A DNA stretch of 64,000 nucleotides from Gorsachius magnificus (lineage: Eukaryota; Chordata; Aves; Pelecaniformes; Ardeidae), in the NCBI GenBank assembly GCA_034008185.1, contig CM067081.1, positions 156,952,258 through 157,016,257 on the forward strand, in the 5' to 3' direction. Below the pieces are notes generated by a model. That model did not search any database, was not told where the DNA came from, and saw nothing but the letters and a program-made list of their open reading frames with translations. The position numbers were made by a program, and so were the translations under genes. This document shows positions 1-13,400 of the stretch, in pieces (position 1 is the first letter of the stretch; each line of letters opens with the position of its first letter).

Positions 1-3000
1 AAAAGTTAGATCTTGGGAAAGAGGATTTAAATTTATGTCAATTTATACAGCGTTAATCTCTGCAGAGCAGATCTTAATGCGAGACTGACAATTTGGGTCA
101 TGTTTGAAATTGATTCAGGGATTGGTCCTTGATCATTTTAGATCCAGTTCCAAAGCTGACTTGCGAGTTGGGATTGAGGATCAAAGCCTAAAGGTCGCTT
201 TGTTTCAAGCTTGAGGGTCAGACTGAAGGGTCTTGTTTTAAAGTGGGTTTTTTTGTTGCATACTGTAACTTCAAGTGCAAAATATAGCATAGTACTGAAA
301 ACCTCCAGTCTTTGAGGCTTAAAAGACTCATTGAAGATGAAAGTGAAGCTGTTTGTGTACTTGTAAGCATTATGAGAAGAGACTTTGGGAAGAATAAAAA
401 AGTGCAAGTGACACAGAGAACTCTGGCAAAAGAGAAACATTGCTCTGGAGTTAAAAGATGAATGTTTGAAGACGGTGGCTTTACCTGTGTTTGAAGCTGT
501 AGCATTTGTGAGTAAGGACGTGCTGCCCTCTCTCAGGGAGGAAGGCTGGGCAGGATTTGTTAGCCTCGAGAGGACGGCAGCTTTGGTAGGATATAGTATT
601 TTTTAGCTGGTACTGCATCATTGCATAGAGCTAATGTGCTTATGGCTAATACAGCGAGGAAAAGCCAATGCAGAGAAAGTTTTTAGAAACCTTCTTACAG
701 ACACGGCTGTATCTGTAAGTTACACCTTTAAGCCACCCTTACAGACAGAGCTTTCAAAACCAAGTCATTGGCAGAGCTGAAGGGAAGATTGGAGTCTTCT
801 GTCCTTCTTGGACGCGGGGAAAAACACTCATCGTGTCATCATCTTCCTGCCTTTCCTCACCTGTGTGTTGTACTACAGGTACCGCAGTGCGGGCATGCAA
901 CGTGACAGCCGGGAGGTGAGGACGGACAGAACGGGACCGTCAGGAGGTCAGAAGTGGAGGGCGTAGGGAAATGCTGCAGAAAGAATTGAGGGTAAAGCAG
1001 TTAAATGCACGTCTGAAGAGGGAACCTCTTCATTCGCTTGAACTCTTTCTGTGTTTCTTACATTAGTTTTCTGTGTATCATTCACTGCCTGTCACCTGCA
1101 TACAGCTTTGCCCTGGTCCTATCTGCTCCCGCTCCGCTGCTCTGCTAGCCCTGGCACTTGCGTTTGATGAGGCAATTCATCAGAAAACTTGGGGTTTTTT
1201 TGGGGGTGGGTTGTATGTGTGTGTGCACGCATGTGTCTCAAGTGGTTGGTAGTGAGTTTAGTGCCTTGGGCCAGTAGGTCAGTGTGGGGTGGTGAACTGC
1301 TGGGGAGGCGTGGGTGCGAACAGGCGCTTAGGTTGGGGTCGCTGACAGCGTGCACAATCGCAGCCGGAGGGAGCTTTCGGTGAGCTGTCGGTGTGGCCCT
1401 ACCCCGACTCCATCAGAGCTGATGAGTTTCAGCAAGAAGCAGATCTACTGTCTGCTTTTAATAAGTTTCTTCCTTCTATTTTCCCTTTCCAGTAAGTCAG
1501 TCTTGAGTGGACTGTAACAGAGCCAGTTAAAGTTCAGTACAGTGAAGAGGCGCGTCTGTTTAGAACCTGCAAAGAATGAAACATTTGGTAATAATGGATG
1601 TGTCTTTTTTGGCAGGATCCAAAGAGCTCGGGAAGTGTTTTTTCTTCATTAGCGATCCAAATTTTATCACTGCTCCTGTGTTTTGGAAGCTGTTGCAGCG
1701 AGGATGAGATGATGTAATTGCATAAATCCAAGATTTCCTATTTTTTATGAAGTACAGAAGCTCGTGGACTCGGTGCTGAAACTGTGTTGGTTCTAGGTCA
1801 CCTTTACATGTCCCTCAGGCATAGAGCGTGCTGAAAGCCAAGAGGATCTGTGTCAGTCTGAGCTGCTTCAGGTTCTCCTGTCAAGCAGAGGCTTCCAGGG
1901 AATGCTTTGTTATGTGGACACAGATGAAATGAAAAGGGTTTTCTTTTATTCTTATTTAATTTCTTTTACTCCAAGCTCAGTGTAAGCTCTCTGCACCTCC
2001 AACATGCCCCTAACAACATCTCATTTTTGGTCGTTCTAGGAATACTTAGAGGGTTTTGGTTAAAACTGTCTCTGGTGGCTTTGAACTAGCCCCAGAGTCT
2101 CAATTAAACATTTTCGGTCAGGCGTGACTCCACACTGAGTCAAATCCTTTGCCTTTGGTGTTTTGTTTTATTTAATCACTAGACTGTTTCTCTATATAAA
2201 ACCCTTCAGCATTGCCATTCAACTTCCTTTGTTATTATTAGGAGAGTTTCCATTAAAATTTTTTTAACCAACCTTTTTCTGTCGTTATTCAACTTTTCAT
2301 TCCTAGTGACCTATTCCTTCTTGAGTCTTTCGTTTTTTCTATCTCCTGCTGCAAACTAGATTGTTTTCAAAGCATCTGTTGCTTTTCTGTTCTTTGTCCT
2401 TTTCCCTGAACCCATATTTGTATTCCCTTCATTCTCTCTGGCCTTGCTTTCCATAGAAGTCAGCTATCGCTCAGCCACCCACCAGCGGTTTTATCACAGG
2501 AGTAGGTGTGGGTAAAACTTCATTGAAGGGTGAAAAGTTACGCTGTCAAAGGCAGCTTTGGGGTCCCTATAAACTATTTCCAAATTCAGCTAGGAGTTTT
2601 ATCTGAATACATAAAAATATCTGAACAGCATACATAGGGCAGGCTTTGGAAACATCTTTCTCCCTTCTCACCAGGTTAGATTTGCGAGCTCTGTGCTTTC
2701 CGACAACCCACAAACTAGTTTGCTTCCTTAAGGAAATGGAAATGGAGAGTCCTTGTCTGGTTTTACCCCATTTGAGATGAATTGGTGTTCCTCAGGTGGC
2801 TCCCAATGAGGTAGTGGAATTGAACTTGTGACTCACCATTTTTCAGAAGGGAGCCTATGGCACTGAGTGTAGGGTTGCTCAGGATTGGCGTCCTCTCCAT
2901 CTTGCAAAGCTGTCCTACTTGGCCAAGAGGGTCAGCCAAAGTGACTTTATTTATGTCATGGTGGCTACGCCATTTCCCTTCAGCACCTTTAGTCACTATC

Positions 3001-5118
3001 TTCAATGGACAGTTTAATAGTTTCTTGCTTACATATCTACTTTGTGTTTAAAAAATTCAGCAAAATGAGAGGAAAAAACTTAAAAGCTTTTTTTTTTTTT
3101 GAAATTCTGATAAACTCTATTTAAGAACAACTCAAAGTTTTCTCATGGTTTTGCCACTGAACCACAACAATCTTTTTTCATAGCATGGCTTTATAGGATC
3201 ATTATCAGCTGGCTGACCTACAGCATCTGAAATTGCCAGTTCTCTATGGGAAAGTTAAAATTGCTTGGCAGCTCAGTTTTGGGATCTGCCTTTTGCTTCC
3301 CTGTTTACTGTCATTAGCCTGGCTTGATTACACTTTGCAGACTCCACGATTGATACACTGATTGGAATGTGGCCCATCATCTGAGAACTCAGAGAATTTC
3401 GTATGTAAAATAGTTAAAGTGCTAATGAGTTCTTAGACCTCTAACCGAATGGTATTCATATATATTATTTACTTAATACAAAATCCGCCACTTTGGGGTG
3501 ACAACCAGTCCTCCTCCCCAGGCACCCATGTTTACTTGTCTAGCTACATGAGTCTTAAAGATCACCCACTGAGTCATCCTGGTCCATGCCGAGTGCTTCT
3601 CGACCCACCCGCTTATCTGCATCCTTTGCTGCCTACATGTTGTGCTGCAGGGTATAGGGGTGGTTAGCTTAGGGTCTCTACGCAGTGGGAAACCTGCGAG
3701 CAGAGTGGGACCTAATTTGACCCCAGCCCCTGAAGAAGGCATGCCAGCATGAATTCAGGACTCCGCTGTAAGCCAAGCAGTTAAAGTGCGAGATGCCTCC
3801 TTGCCTGTTTTGTTGCAGACAGGGATGAGGTTGGGTTTGAATCGTTGGAGCAGCATTCGTTTTGGTGCCTGGGCCCCCTTCAGCGCTGCCTGACAGTAGT
3901 CCTAGGAGGCTGTAAGATGAGTAGTTTAAACTGCTGAATACTTCCAGGATTACTGGTTGAGGGCCTCATGCTGGAAACATTTGCCGGTATCTGTACATTT
4001 TGCACTTACGTGCAGTGCTGTGATGTGTTTTTGGTTTATTTTGTTAGCAGGAAACCTGAAACCTCTTCTAAATTGATGTAAAATAGACAACACTAAATAA
4101 TGTTGAGATGAAGGACTAGAATGTAATCCATGTTCATTTTATTGGTGAATTGTGCACGCAACTTCTGTATCTAATATAAGTGAACAACATTAAAATAGAT
4201 TCAGCATGTGCTTTATGTTGGCTGAGGGGATGCGGGGCATTAGTGCTAATTTGTGACAATGAGTATGAAGTGTTGGTTGGCAGATGAGGGCGTTCCCTTT
4301 ATAAACACGTTGTTTCAACATGCTGTGCTTTTCCTGCTGCATCTAGTGCTTACGATGAAGTTTAGGAGGTTATTTGAATATAGTGTAATGAGCTGGAAGC
4401 TTAATTTGTATTGCCCCTGTTGTAATTAGGAATTTCCTCTTCTGTTGTTTCCCCACCCCTCTCCCTGGGTATGTGATCACAGTGACCAGTTCTAAGTCAT
4501 CCTTTTTATCCCTTAAGTTTCTATTGTGTGATTTTTGGCTTTGATGTAATTTGGCAATATCTGAGTTCAATTGACAAGTGTATCAACATCATGTGGGATC
4601 TACAGCAGTCTCTGGTAATAGCTGTTCATGCACAGTGCCTTCCAGGGTTGCATTTGTAGTTCCCTGGAGCTCCAGGCAACTTCAAAAGAGCCTAAAAAGC
4701 GATTTAAAGTAAGCAAGTTTGTACGTTCTGTTAGAAACTTCTTAAGGGACTGCATTCTCACTGGAAAACCTCAAGGACTGCGTATGGAAAAACCTGAAAT
4801 TCACTGCCGTTGGCACCCTTTGTCCTTTCTTCCACGCTGCAGGAACAATGTGGTACTGAAGCAAGGAACCTCAGTTTTCCACAAATATTTTTTCCTTTGC
4901 AGTTTTCTACTGGTGTCATGGATGTAAGTGGGAATGGTGAATGGGAGAAGGGAATTTTGAAGGCAGACCCTTCGTGTAAAGCTTTATGCTCCTAAGAATT
5001 GTCGTTCTGTTTTGAGCCTTAAATTTAATAGGTCTTTGTCCATGGTCACCTTGTGGCAGGTATCGTATGGCCTTTCTTGCTCAGAAACAAGTGTCACGCT
5101 TCTCCCAGACAGAGGGCC
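1..5118. other. Unique non-coding stretch, no gene seen
   Basis: I find no supported gene, RNA or clear repeat here. The open frames (longest about 100 codons) overlap on both strands, lack splice context and resemble no family I know. Base composition is mixed. A short GT-rich run with alternating purine and pyrimidine lies at about 1207-1240, and the 80-240 stretch has recurring GGGT/AGGGT words without a clear period. CpG is mostly scarce, with a small local rise at 890-960. An old, decayed repeat could be present and missed by eye. Confidence 0.6.
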
Positions 5119-5190
5119 AATGTGGTTGACCCTGCCTTAGCAAAACTGGTGATTCCAGATAGATGCCAGGATCCGATTCTATGATTCTGT
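5119..5190 (+). mobile_element. Probable truncated CR1 3' end (first of an adjoining pair)
   Basis: This short stretch ends in GATTCTATGATTCTGT, the terminal repeat of a CR1 element. Upstream it contains TGACCCTGCCTTAGCA, close to the matching stretch of the CR1 at 17.1 kb in this window (GTGAACCTGCTTTAGCA). The part between is shorter than in an intact copy, so an internal deletion is inferred. The next CR1 starts immediately after the tail, which suggests that one copy landed on the tail of another. The alternative is that only the tail is CR1 and the rest is unique DNA. Confidence 0.4.
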
Positions 5191-5376
5191 AAGCATTGGA
5201 ATGGGCTACCCAGGGAAGTGGTGAAGCCCCATCCCTGGAGGTATTTAAAAGACGGGTAGACAACGTGCTTAGGGACATGGTTTAGTGGTGGGATGGCAGG
5301 GTTAGGTTAACGGTTGGACTTGATGATCTGAAAGGTATTTTCCGACCTAAACAATTCTGTGACTCGGTGATTCTAT
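5191..5376 (+). mobile_element. CR1 LINE, 5'-truncated 3' end
   Basis: CR1 is a non-LTR retrotransposon and the dominant interspersed repeat of birds. This copy keeps only the last 190 bp or so: the GGAATGGGCTACCCAGGGAAGTGG region, then CCATCCCTGGAGG and TTGGACTTGATGATCTGAAAGG, and a tail with ATTCTGTGACTCGGTGATTCTAT. The phrases TTTAGTGGTGGGATGGCAGG and TTAGGTTAACGGTTGGACTTG mark the same 3'-end type as the minus-strand copies at 22960 and 45204. Truncation at the 5' end is the normal outcome of CR1 insertion. The tail is diverged, so the copy is not young. No coding capacity remains. Confidence 0.93.
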
Positions 5377-8300
5377 CCTAGAAAATGCTCTCTAAAGGAA
5401 AAGCATGGAAAGTTGGATTTTAGAGCAATAACATGTAGCCGCACTAAAAAGTTGTGCAGGTGATTTAAGAAAAAAAAAAAGTAAGTTTAATTCTTGGAGA
5501 AGTTAAATGTTGATGGCTAGGACCTGGTAAAGAGATAAAAATTTTTAAAAAGATGTATTTTGTATTATCTGTTTGGAGAAATTAGGTGGTTACCATGTAG
5601 AGAAAGTACCTTTATGCTTTCCACAAAAAAAAAGTAGAGATGGAGAAGAGATGAAGAGCTTATGGTGTTGAGCTACATTTCAAATATGATTATGTTCCAG
5701 GGCAGATGACCAGATCAGTACAACTTTGTACAGGCTGTTGTTATTCCCAGACCTAGACTGTTTAGTTATGGGTAACAGAAGCGAGGCGCTGAAGCTCAGC
5801 CCTGACCCTCAGAGTGAGGAGTGGAAGGTGGTGGGCAGTGGAATGGGTATCAGCCACAGGTACTGGAATGCTCTTTGCATACAAAAGTTTCCAGAAAGCA
5901 ATTTCCGCACACAGAGAAGCAGGAACCAGACTGACCACTTCCAAAAACTTAGACCATCTCTCCAAGGCACATTTGTTAATCCTTTTGTAGACAGGGGTTG
6001 CAGCAAGTGAAAACGTTGAAGGTAAAAATGTAATGAAAATTGAAACCCTGAAAGGTAGTGGGGAAACCAATAGCTAATATATGATTTGTTAGGGTAGCGA
6101 TTTAATGCTGAAATGAAGAGTAGATTTCAAATGCTACAAAGCAGAAAAGGCTGCTGGCATAGTTCTTTTTTTAAGCCAGTATTGTAGGAATTATAGTTAC
6201 AGTAAATAGTTTTCAGATGTGCAAATCTTAAGTACAGATAAGCAATGACTATGTGGATGTGGGGTGAAAGAAGAGGAATGAGCCAAACTAAACAGGACCT
6301 CCTCTCCCAGTCCCAGAAAGAGGCAGGAGAAAATCTGAATAAAGCACAAAGAAGCAGGAAATGGTGTGGGAGGAGAGGAGAAGGAAAATGTGATAGTAAT
6401 ATCCCCGAACAGAGTGGGTGCTGAAGTGGTTCACGGCTTGGTGTATTTATACGGGCCAGAGCGCTTGTCAGGAGTAAATGAAGAAAGGCTTCATGGCAAG
6501 GAGCAGAGCCAGCCAGCCAGAGGTACCTGCTTGTACCTCTGCTTAGAGCAGCAGCGGTAGATGTTGGACCCAGAATGTGGAGTCTGTAATGTCTCTTATC
6601 ACAGGGAAAAGCCATGTGGGAAAAGCTGATTCACCAAGGAGCCTTTGGAGGCCTGTGGTGATAGGCACAATCTTTGGCTGTGTAAATTTGAGCAAACTGA
6701 AGTGTCTAAGATAAAGCTGTGTAGGTAGAAGAGCAAGGTGAGTTCAAAGGTGTGCAACCAGGTATGCACCCTTGAGAGCACTGAATGGTTAAAAAAAAAA
6801 AACCAACCTCAAACCCAACCCACTCATGGTAGGCTTTGCAGTTTGTAGTAAAGCATATGACAGATTTCATCAGGGTTCACTGTAGAACACCTGAAGGGCA
6901 ATGAAACACCAGTAACAATTAAAGTCCTCAAGGCTGAATTTCAATGTGAAGTGTATGCTATGAAAGTCAATGAAACCTTGAGGGAGCAGCTGAGAGACCT
7001 GTTTGTCAAACAAAGGTTCATTCTTTCAGATCTGCTGTATATCTCCTTGTAAATAGGTACTAGATGTGTAGGTGAATCAATACCATGATAGCAGTATGAA
7101 GAGATTTAAATTCTGATTTTTTTAAACAATAATTCATTGACCAGTATATGAATAAAGACCAAAATGTATAATGAAATGCATAACGCAAAAGGCTATGTTC
7201 CCCCCTCCCTCCCTTAGCTAATTATTAATGAGTGCCCCAACAGTTCCCAAAACATGCATTCTGTAGGATGGTAGAAAACAAGGAATTTGAGTCACGTACC
7301 TGCAAGTTGCCGAGTGTATTCAGTGGCGTGGGAGGTCAGCTGGCTTTGTTTCCAGTTATCAACTTGTGGCAGAGAACTGTTTGCAGAAACCAAGTACTAA
7401 AGCTATGGCTCAAAGAAAGTGGGTTCTTCACTTTATTCAAAACTTACATGTATTGTTTGCACTAAGAGTGTGCCTCATGTGGGAGTGGAGTCCCAAAATA
7501 CCAGACCGTGCATATCTATATGAAAAAATTTCGGGTTTTTCTCAGTGTAGAGAGGCAGGGTGGTTTCCAAAGCTTGGCATCTGGCTGCAAAAGGAACCTT
7601 CTGCACCATCTTTCTCAAGTCAAAAGCACTAGGTGAAGCAGCTGCTCTAGGACTGCTTTATGGGTCCCCAAGCTTCGCGCCTCAGGAGGGGACTGATACC
7701 TGATTCCACTTGTACGCTTGTTGGAAAGGCATAGAGCTCCTTGCTATGAAGTGCCCAGGTCTTTCCTTCAGTGTTGGCTCTAAGTGCCTCACCCCAGGGA
7801 GAGGAGACTGCTGCCCACAAGCATGACAAGGGAGATTGATTAGAGTTAAAAAGGATGGACAAATACATGTACGTTGGGTATGAATAAATGTAGAACCACC
7901 AGAAGAGCTTTTGTGAAGAAAGAAGAAAAAAAATATTTTAAAGTTTGGCATTGTATGGCATCTTTTATAAGATAAACAATATGGCTATCTGCAATAGCAA
8001 GAAAACAACGATCTGTCCTGAACACAATTCCCTAGACTGACTAACCTGTGAGTTATGCCTTCAAGAAAAAAAAACACAACACCCAAGCCCTATGAAATTC
8101 ATGATCACTTTATTCTACCTGACAAATATATGAGTTATACCTTGAAAGATAACACTGAATTTTGGATCTCTCTTGTTTCGTTTCACAGTCTATGTGCCTG
8201 AAGAGAAAACGCAATTAGATAGTTCAGTTCCATACCCCAAAGGCTGATGGAAGCCATGTCTTAGATCTGTATGCCACAAAATACGTAACACAATAATAAA

Positions 8301-9829
8301 TGATAGCTGTGTCTTTTCTTGGGTCTTTCATACAGCGTTGTAATTTTTTTGAGAACTTTACCCAGTTTGCTCATTCCAAAAGTCTAAAATATCACAAGAT
8401 AGCAGTATAAGTCCATGGTGATGTTGCTAATGGCTTTCTTTGGTCAAATCACAGATCTTCTGGGGATCCTCCAGATGTAGGGCAGGAGGTGGGCATAGAC
8501 TAAAGCACATCCTGAAAATGTGGCAAAAAATCTCAAAGATCTTGCTATGTTTCTGACAGCAGGTTTTCACTCTCAGTCTCTCCTGTGATAAAGAACCACT
8601 GCCATTCCCTAATAAAGTTAGTTAAACGAGCACTTGGCTGCATCTGTGGCCAAAACCAGTTCAAGCTACTGGCTATGGTTGAGCATTCAGGTGCTGTGCT
8701 GAGTCTTTTCTTGCAGGCTGTTCCAATTAAAGTCAGTCAGAAGTCTCTCCTTGTCCAGCAGCCTGATCCAAGGGTCATTGCTATAATAACAGCACATAAC
8801 TTCCCAGTAGGATGTGCCCATGAGACATTAGCTGCTGTATAAAAGCATTATACTCTTAAAATTGGTTGTTGAGTTGAACAAGGTAAAACAAACTGTAACA
8901 TTAACCACTTTTCTTCCGAAGCAGGGAAAGTCTAAGAAAGTCAGTTTAACTCACTGGTTTTGTTCAACCTTATTAAAGGGAGCTAACCTAAAAGATGATG
9001 TTACTCTTTGATAGATCCAACTTCTGTGAAGGCGGTTTGGAGCGGGGTCCACCACCTCTTCCTGCCTGGAGGCCACGTAGGGCAGCGCTGCTCTGCCCCG
9101 AGGCTGGGGCTTCTGCAAGCTGATCATCATCTTGCGAGCACGTATCTCTCTCTGCGTTACCTTGACCTTGCAGCTGTCTCTCTGATTGTAGACTATATAG
9201 CAAGACATAAAACTTGTTCTTTAAATTTGGTAGCAGTTCTCCTTTTGTGGTATCTGTATGGAGCTGTAAGAGAAGACTGCTTATTGTCACTGTCATGCCA
9301 AAATAAGGCCTGGTTAGTGTGGTAGAACTTGGAAAAGGTCAGGTGTGTGAAATACCATGGCAAATAGCAAAGCTTGCTCTGTGGCTTTTTTCTTTTTTTC
9401 TAGTTGCTGTTTATCTCTTCAATCTTTTGCTAGTAATTTAGGCTAAGTGTGTTTTAAGCATGGTACTGCATATTACCCATCCCTTGTGTTTTAAACAAAG
9501 TGTCACTGGTTTCTTTTGGTCACAGGAGTGCAGAGCTTTGAAGCACTTTCACAAAGTGAAATTTAATTTGAAAAACTTCAGGCAGAGAGTTCTCTGTATA
9601 AGACAGAGACAATCTAATTGTTTTTCTGTGTTGGTTTTTTTTAATCAAACTTTTTTAGGATGCAGTGGTATGTGCCGCTTATTTCTTGTTAGAAACTAGC
9701 AAGATGTCTTTTCGTAACTCAGTAACTCCACTCCAGGTGTATTGGTCCTCCTAATGGAAATACTGATTTTGTCCATCAAAATTTAAATTCACTATTCCTT
9801 TTCCCACGTAACTTGATCCCTGCATGATT
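5377..9829. other. Unique non-coding stretch, no gene seen
   Basis: No gene or family-level match is visible. The frames here, including a 162-codon one on the minus strand at 6127-6615, are low-complexity, lack splice or promoter context and look like chance. There is a short A/C-rich run at about 6790-6825, a C-rich run near 7200, and A-runs near 5470, 7925 and 8065. AT-rich DNA around 6900-7200 and 8000-8400 has no feature I can name. Confidence 0.6.
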
Positions 9830-10015
9830 TCACTCGTGGGCTCCGTCCCTGCAGGTGCCGGAGTCAGCTCCCAGAGGTGAGAGCTGTTCCCAGTCCGCAG
9901 GCTGCGGTGGGAGGTGACGGCTCCGTCAGCCCTGCAGGATCTGGCCTCCGTCGCCGCAGGCTGCGCGGGTGTGAGGAGGAGACTCCGGGGTTCAGGCTGC
10001 AGCGGGGTTTGTCAT
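9830..10015. promoter_or_regulatory. CpG-dense patch (small CpG-island-like segment)
   Basis: About 14 CpG dinucleotides fall within roughly 185 bp, while the surrounding kilobases are CpG-poor. The patch holds splice-like words (CCTGCAG acceptor-like near 9853, CCCAGAGGTGAGAG donor-like near 9875) and an open frame running through it from 9877. It is shorter than a classical CpG island, so promoter function is only a possibility. GC-rich ancient repeat sequence or an orphan CpG patch would look the same. No TATA box or recognised first exon was found. Confidence 0.35.
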
Positions 10016-10327
10016 TTGTCATCGCAAGGCATGAGCATCTGAAGCAGACTGACTCATCCCCTTCCTAGTGACTCACTATGTGTTTTCTTTTTCCTGGGTG
10101 GAAAAATAACTCCTATATATTTCTAAAGGAAATGCAGAGTGAGAGCCAGACCATAGATACCAGTTTATATCAGTAAAAGGCAAATACATATTTAGAAGTA
10201 TTTTTATTACAGGAGTCCTGTGGTATCCTAGGCAATGCATCCTCATGCTGTTTGAGGCAAGAACTGACTCAAAATGTGTGTGGTTTTGGCTGCCAGGGCT
10301 GGGGAAGGATGCCCTGGCACAGAAACG

Positions 10328-10411
10328 AAGTACCTTGCTCACGGTCATATCGGGCTTCGGTGTGGAGTCAGGCAGCAAATCCATCTCCTGATTCATCCCT
10401 GGTCCTGTATA
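10328..10411 (-). mobile_element. MIR-type SINE remnant
   Basis: Read on the + strand this matches the reverse complement of the MIR core family. There is an AAGT..CTTGCTCA.GGTCA block, where the family has CTTGCCCAAGGTCACACA, then a GAGTCAGGCAGCAAATCC stretch, then TCTCCTGATTC and GGTCCTGT. The order and spacing fit the SINE from its 3' core back toward its 5' half. MIR-like SINEs are ancient in amniotes and survive in birds as diverged pieces of about this length. It carries no coding sequence and no tail was recognised. Confidence 0.55.
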
Positions 10412-13400
10412 CCTTCGGCCACCAACCACACCGCTCGGGGTATTTCAGCTGACTTTGTCTCTTCTCTTATTTGGTATGCCAGCATAAGTAGGTTTCTTCT
10501 TCTAATGTTCCCTATCTGTGTTTGATAGTTTGCTTGTTTTTTATCTCTGATGGTCCGAAGAACCTCTTCCTGTGCCGTTTTTTTCTATTTACTCGCTTGT
10601 TTTAGTTAAGGGACAAGAATTTTCTCATAGGAGCTCTTACGCTAGTCCGTCACTTGATTTAACTAGGTCTGCCTCCACTTAATTTGTGGTGCGACATTGC
10701 CATCGCGACCCTGCCCTCCTCCGTGCTCAAATGTTATGTTCTCATGTAACGTGTGTAAATAGAGGACCCGATTCACCAGGGTCTTACTGTGCCTTTACAC
10801 AGAGGCCTCTAATAGGGTAAATGAAGTAGAATTTCATGTCAAACCAAATAACGCTGCCCTATATCTTCATAGAAGTTTTCTCTCCTGATTTTAAATCAGC
10901 TTTTCGCGTATATTTTTGTCTGTTATCTGATGCTCTTGAAACCACACCACAGCTGTCTCTATTTGGAAGGGCTGCTTTTACGTTGTACCCTGTAACGTAA
11001 GCTCCCTGGTAAGGCTGCGTGGACGTCCGTGGCCGCCCGCCTGCTCGCTGGGGAAGGCTGCGTGTCGCAGGAGCCCCGCTGCAGATGCTGGATCCGTAGC
11101 CTGGCTGGGGAGCAGAGATGGTAGGGTGGGAGCAGGCAGCTGGCACGAGCCATTGCAATTACATAGCCCAGTTAAAGTAGTTGAGCTTTTGAGCAAAACC
11201 AGATGAATAATTTTGTGGAAGGAAGACGCTAAGAGTTCAGTTCCTTCACAATAATTCCGTTTCTTTCGGGTAGCTCTAAAAATCCTCTGCTATTCCTGCT
11301 TGCTAAGGCTGTGCAGTCAGATCTGCATATATTAACTCCCCCTGCTTACAGCTTATTAAATTCTTTTTTATTTAGCACTTACACTGAAGCAATGGTGAAT
11401 GATAGAAACTTACTCTACTGGAAGTCTAAGTGCGTATGTGCTTAAATGTTAAAAAGTCACGTTGACTGGCACCTGGCATGTTGATAGTAGTTTGGTAGAT
11501 CTGTGTTCCAGGCTCTGTGTGCATCACTGGGGGTTGCGGGGTGAGTGTGATGATGGATTTAAACATAATTTCTGAGGCTTCTGCTTTCTTTCTGTTGCTG
11601 GAATTCATGTTTTTCCTAGCTGGCCTGGAACAGCATTGCTGATCTTCATTTTAAACTACTTTGATACTCTTTCATACTAGCATGGGCATGGGTTAGAGCA
11701 CAGCGCAGGGCTGTAGGGTGGGTCTGGCTGGGGCTCAGGGAAGACGCAGCCACATCTGGTTTCCCAGCTTTACACTCAGGCACTTTTATCTCGGGGAAGG
11801 AGTAATGATGTGGGCGGCTTTTTGCTGGTCAGAGCATTTTATCCTGAATCTTGTTTTCCATGGCCACTCATGAGGTCTTCAGGGTAGACTCAAATCTCAG
11901 GCATCTGAGCATGGGCAGCATGAGGGGAAACTTGTCTTGCATCTGTCTGGGGAGGTGTTTAGTGAGGCAGAACAAGATACCCTAAACATCTTACTGAAGA
12001 ACAGAGAAGGTTTTAAACAGGAATGAATAATACAGATGCTGTCCATGTTCTCTTCAGCTGGTCAAGGTAGCAGATTTTCCGCTTCATCAAAACGGCTGTG
12101 GTGAAGCATTGAAAGAAGTCTGGATTCAGGCTGTGAAGGATGAGGCGCTCTGATCAGGAACTGAAACAAAAGTCTGCCTGAACCATAACAGTATTTGGCA
12201 AAGCTGACACTTTGCCTGGCCTGAGTCTGCCTTGCAGGGCTCCGGTATTTAGACTGAAGTGCCTCGAACTGTTCCCCAGCTCCTTTGTAACTTGAACAGA
12301 ACTTCTCCCCCATGCATACATGACCTTCAAAAGTCCAAGTGCCTGTGGAATAAAGATAGGTGACTTTCAGCTGCAATAGCTTTTTTGTTTGCTTTGCCTG
12401 AATTGAATGGTCTTGAAATCAATAGCTGATTTATTTGAGGTTCACACTGTGTCGTTGACTTATTGATACTTTTCTAAGTGCACAGTTTATTAAACATTAG
12501 GGTAGTCCTCACAAGATTTGCAGGTTTAAGTTTTGGATTTTCTTGTGTTAAAACTTCCTTTCTCCTCCAAAACTTTTTAGAAAGTCATTAACAACCTTCA
12601 GCCCACAAAATTTATATAAAGAAGTTTTTGTTGACTCTGAATTTGTTAAACCTACATTAGTGTGAGATGTTACTTGTTTCTGAGACAGTTCTTGTAAATT
12701 TAGTTTAAAATGTTGTTCAGAAATATGAGACAGACTGTCTTCAACTTGCAGAAAGATGATTCAAGATACTCTTATCTCTTCTAGTGAATGATTGACAGAG
12801 ATTGCTTAGAGTTCATCTAAGGAACCTTTCCCAAGTAGCAAGTATGGAAATGTGACATATGAAGGAAACATTTTTTTAAGAAGGGTTTGGGCTTTCATTC
12901 TTTATTTCAGGATTTCAGCGCCAGGATTTGAAGTTCTCTTGTTCTCTCTTCCTTCTCTTTTCCAAATGCTGCGATTTGGTGTAGGTGGCTAAAAAGGGAC
13001 TAGATCGTTGAAAAACTCATTATACAATTTATTGAGGTTCTTTTTTAAATCTGGCGAGTGGTGCCTAAAGAAACTGCCCCAAGTCCTGGTTCTTAACACT
13101 ATTTTTTTGTCCTCTAAATGGCCCTAGGGGATTTCAGAATGTGTTAACATCTTCTGATCTTGGTAAGTAGCGTTTACTGTCTTGTTGCAATGAACCAGGC
13201 GAGCTGCAGAGTAGCAAAGCAGCTTGATCCTTTCAGACAGCATCCGTGGTAAAAAAGTTGAGGATAATCCCTACACATCCTGACTCATGGATGCATATTG
13301 TAACTGTTGAGGAAAAACATTAATCCAGCATATACTGAACTGGAAAGTTGCTATTATTGGTTTTTTTTCCTAATCACTGCATCTGTCCTGCAGACCTTCA

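Noticed and set aside
6127..6615. 162-codon minus-strand open frame
   Set aside because: Ser/Leu/His-rich composition, no domain, no splice or start context; likely chance.
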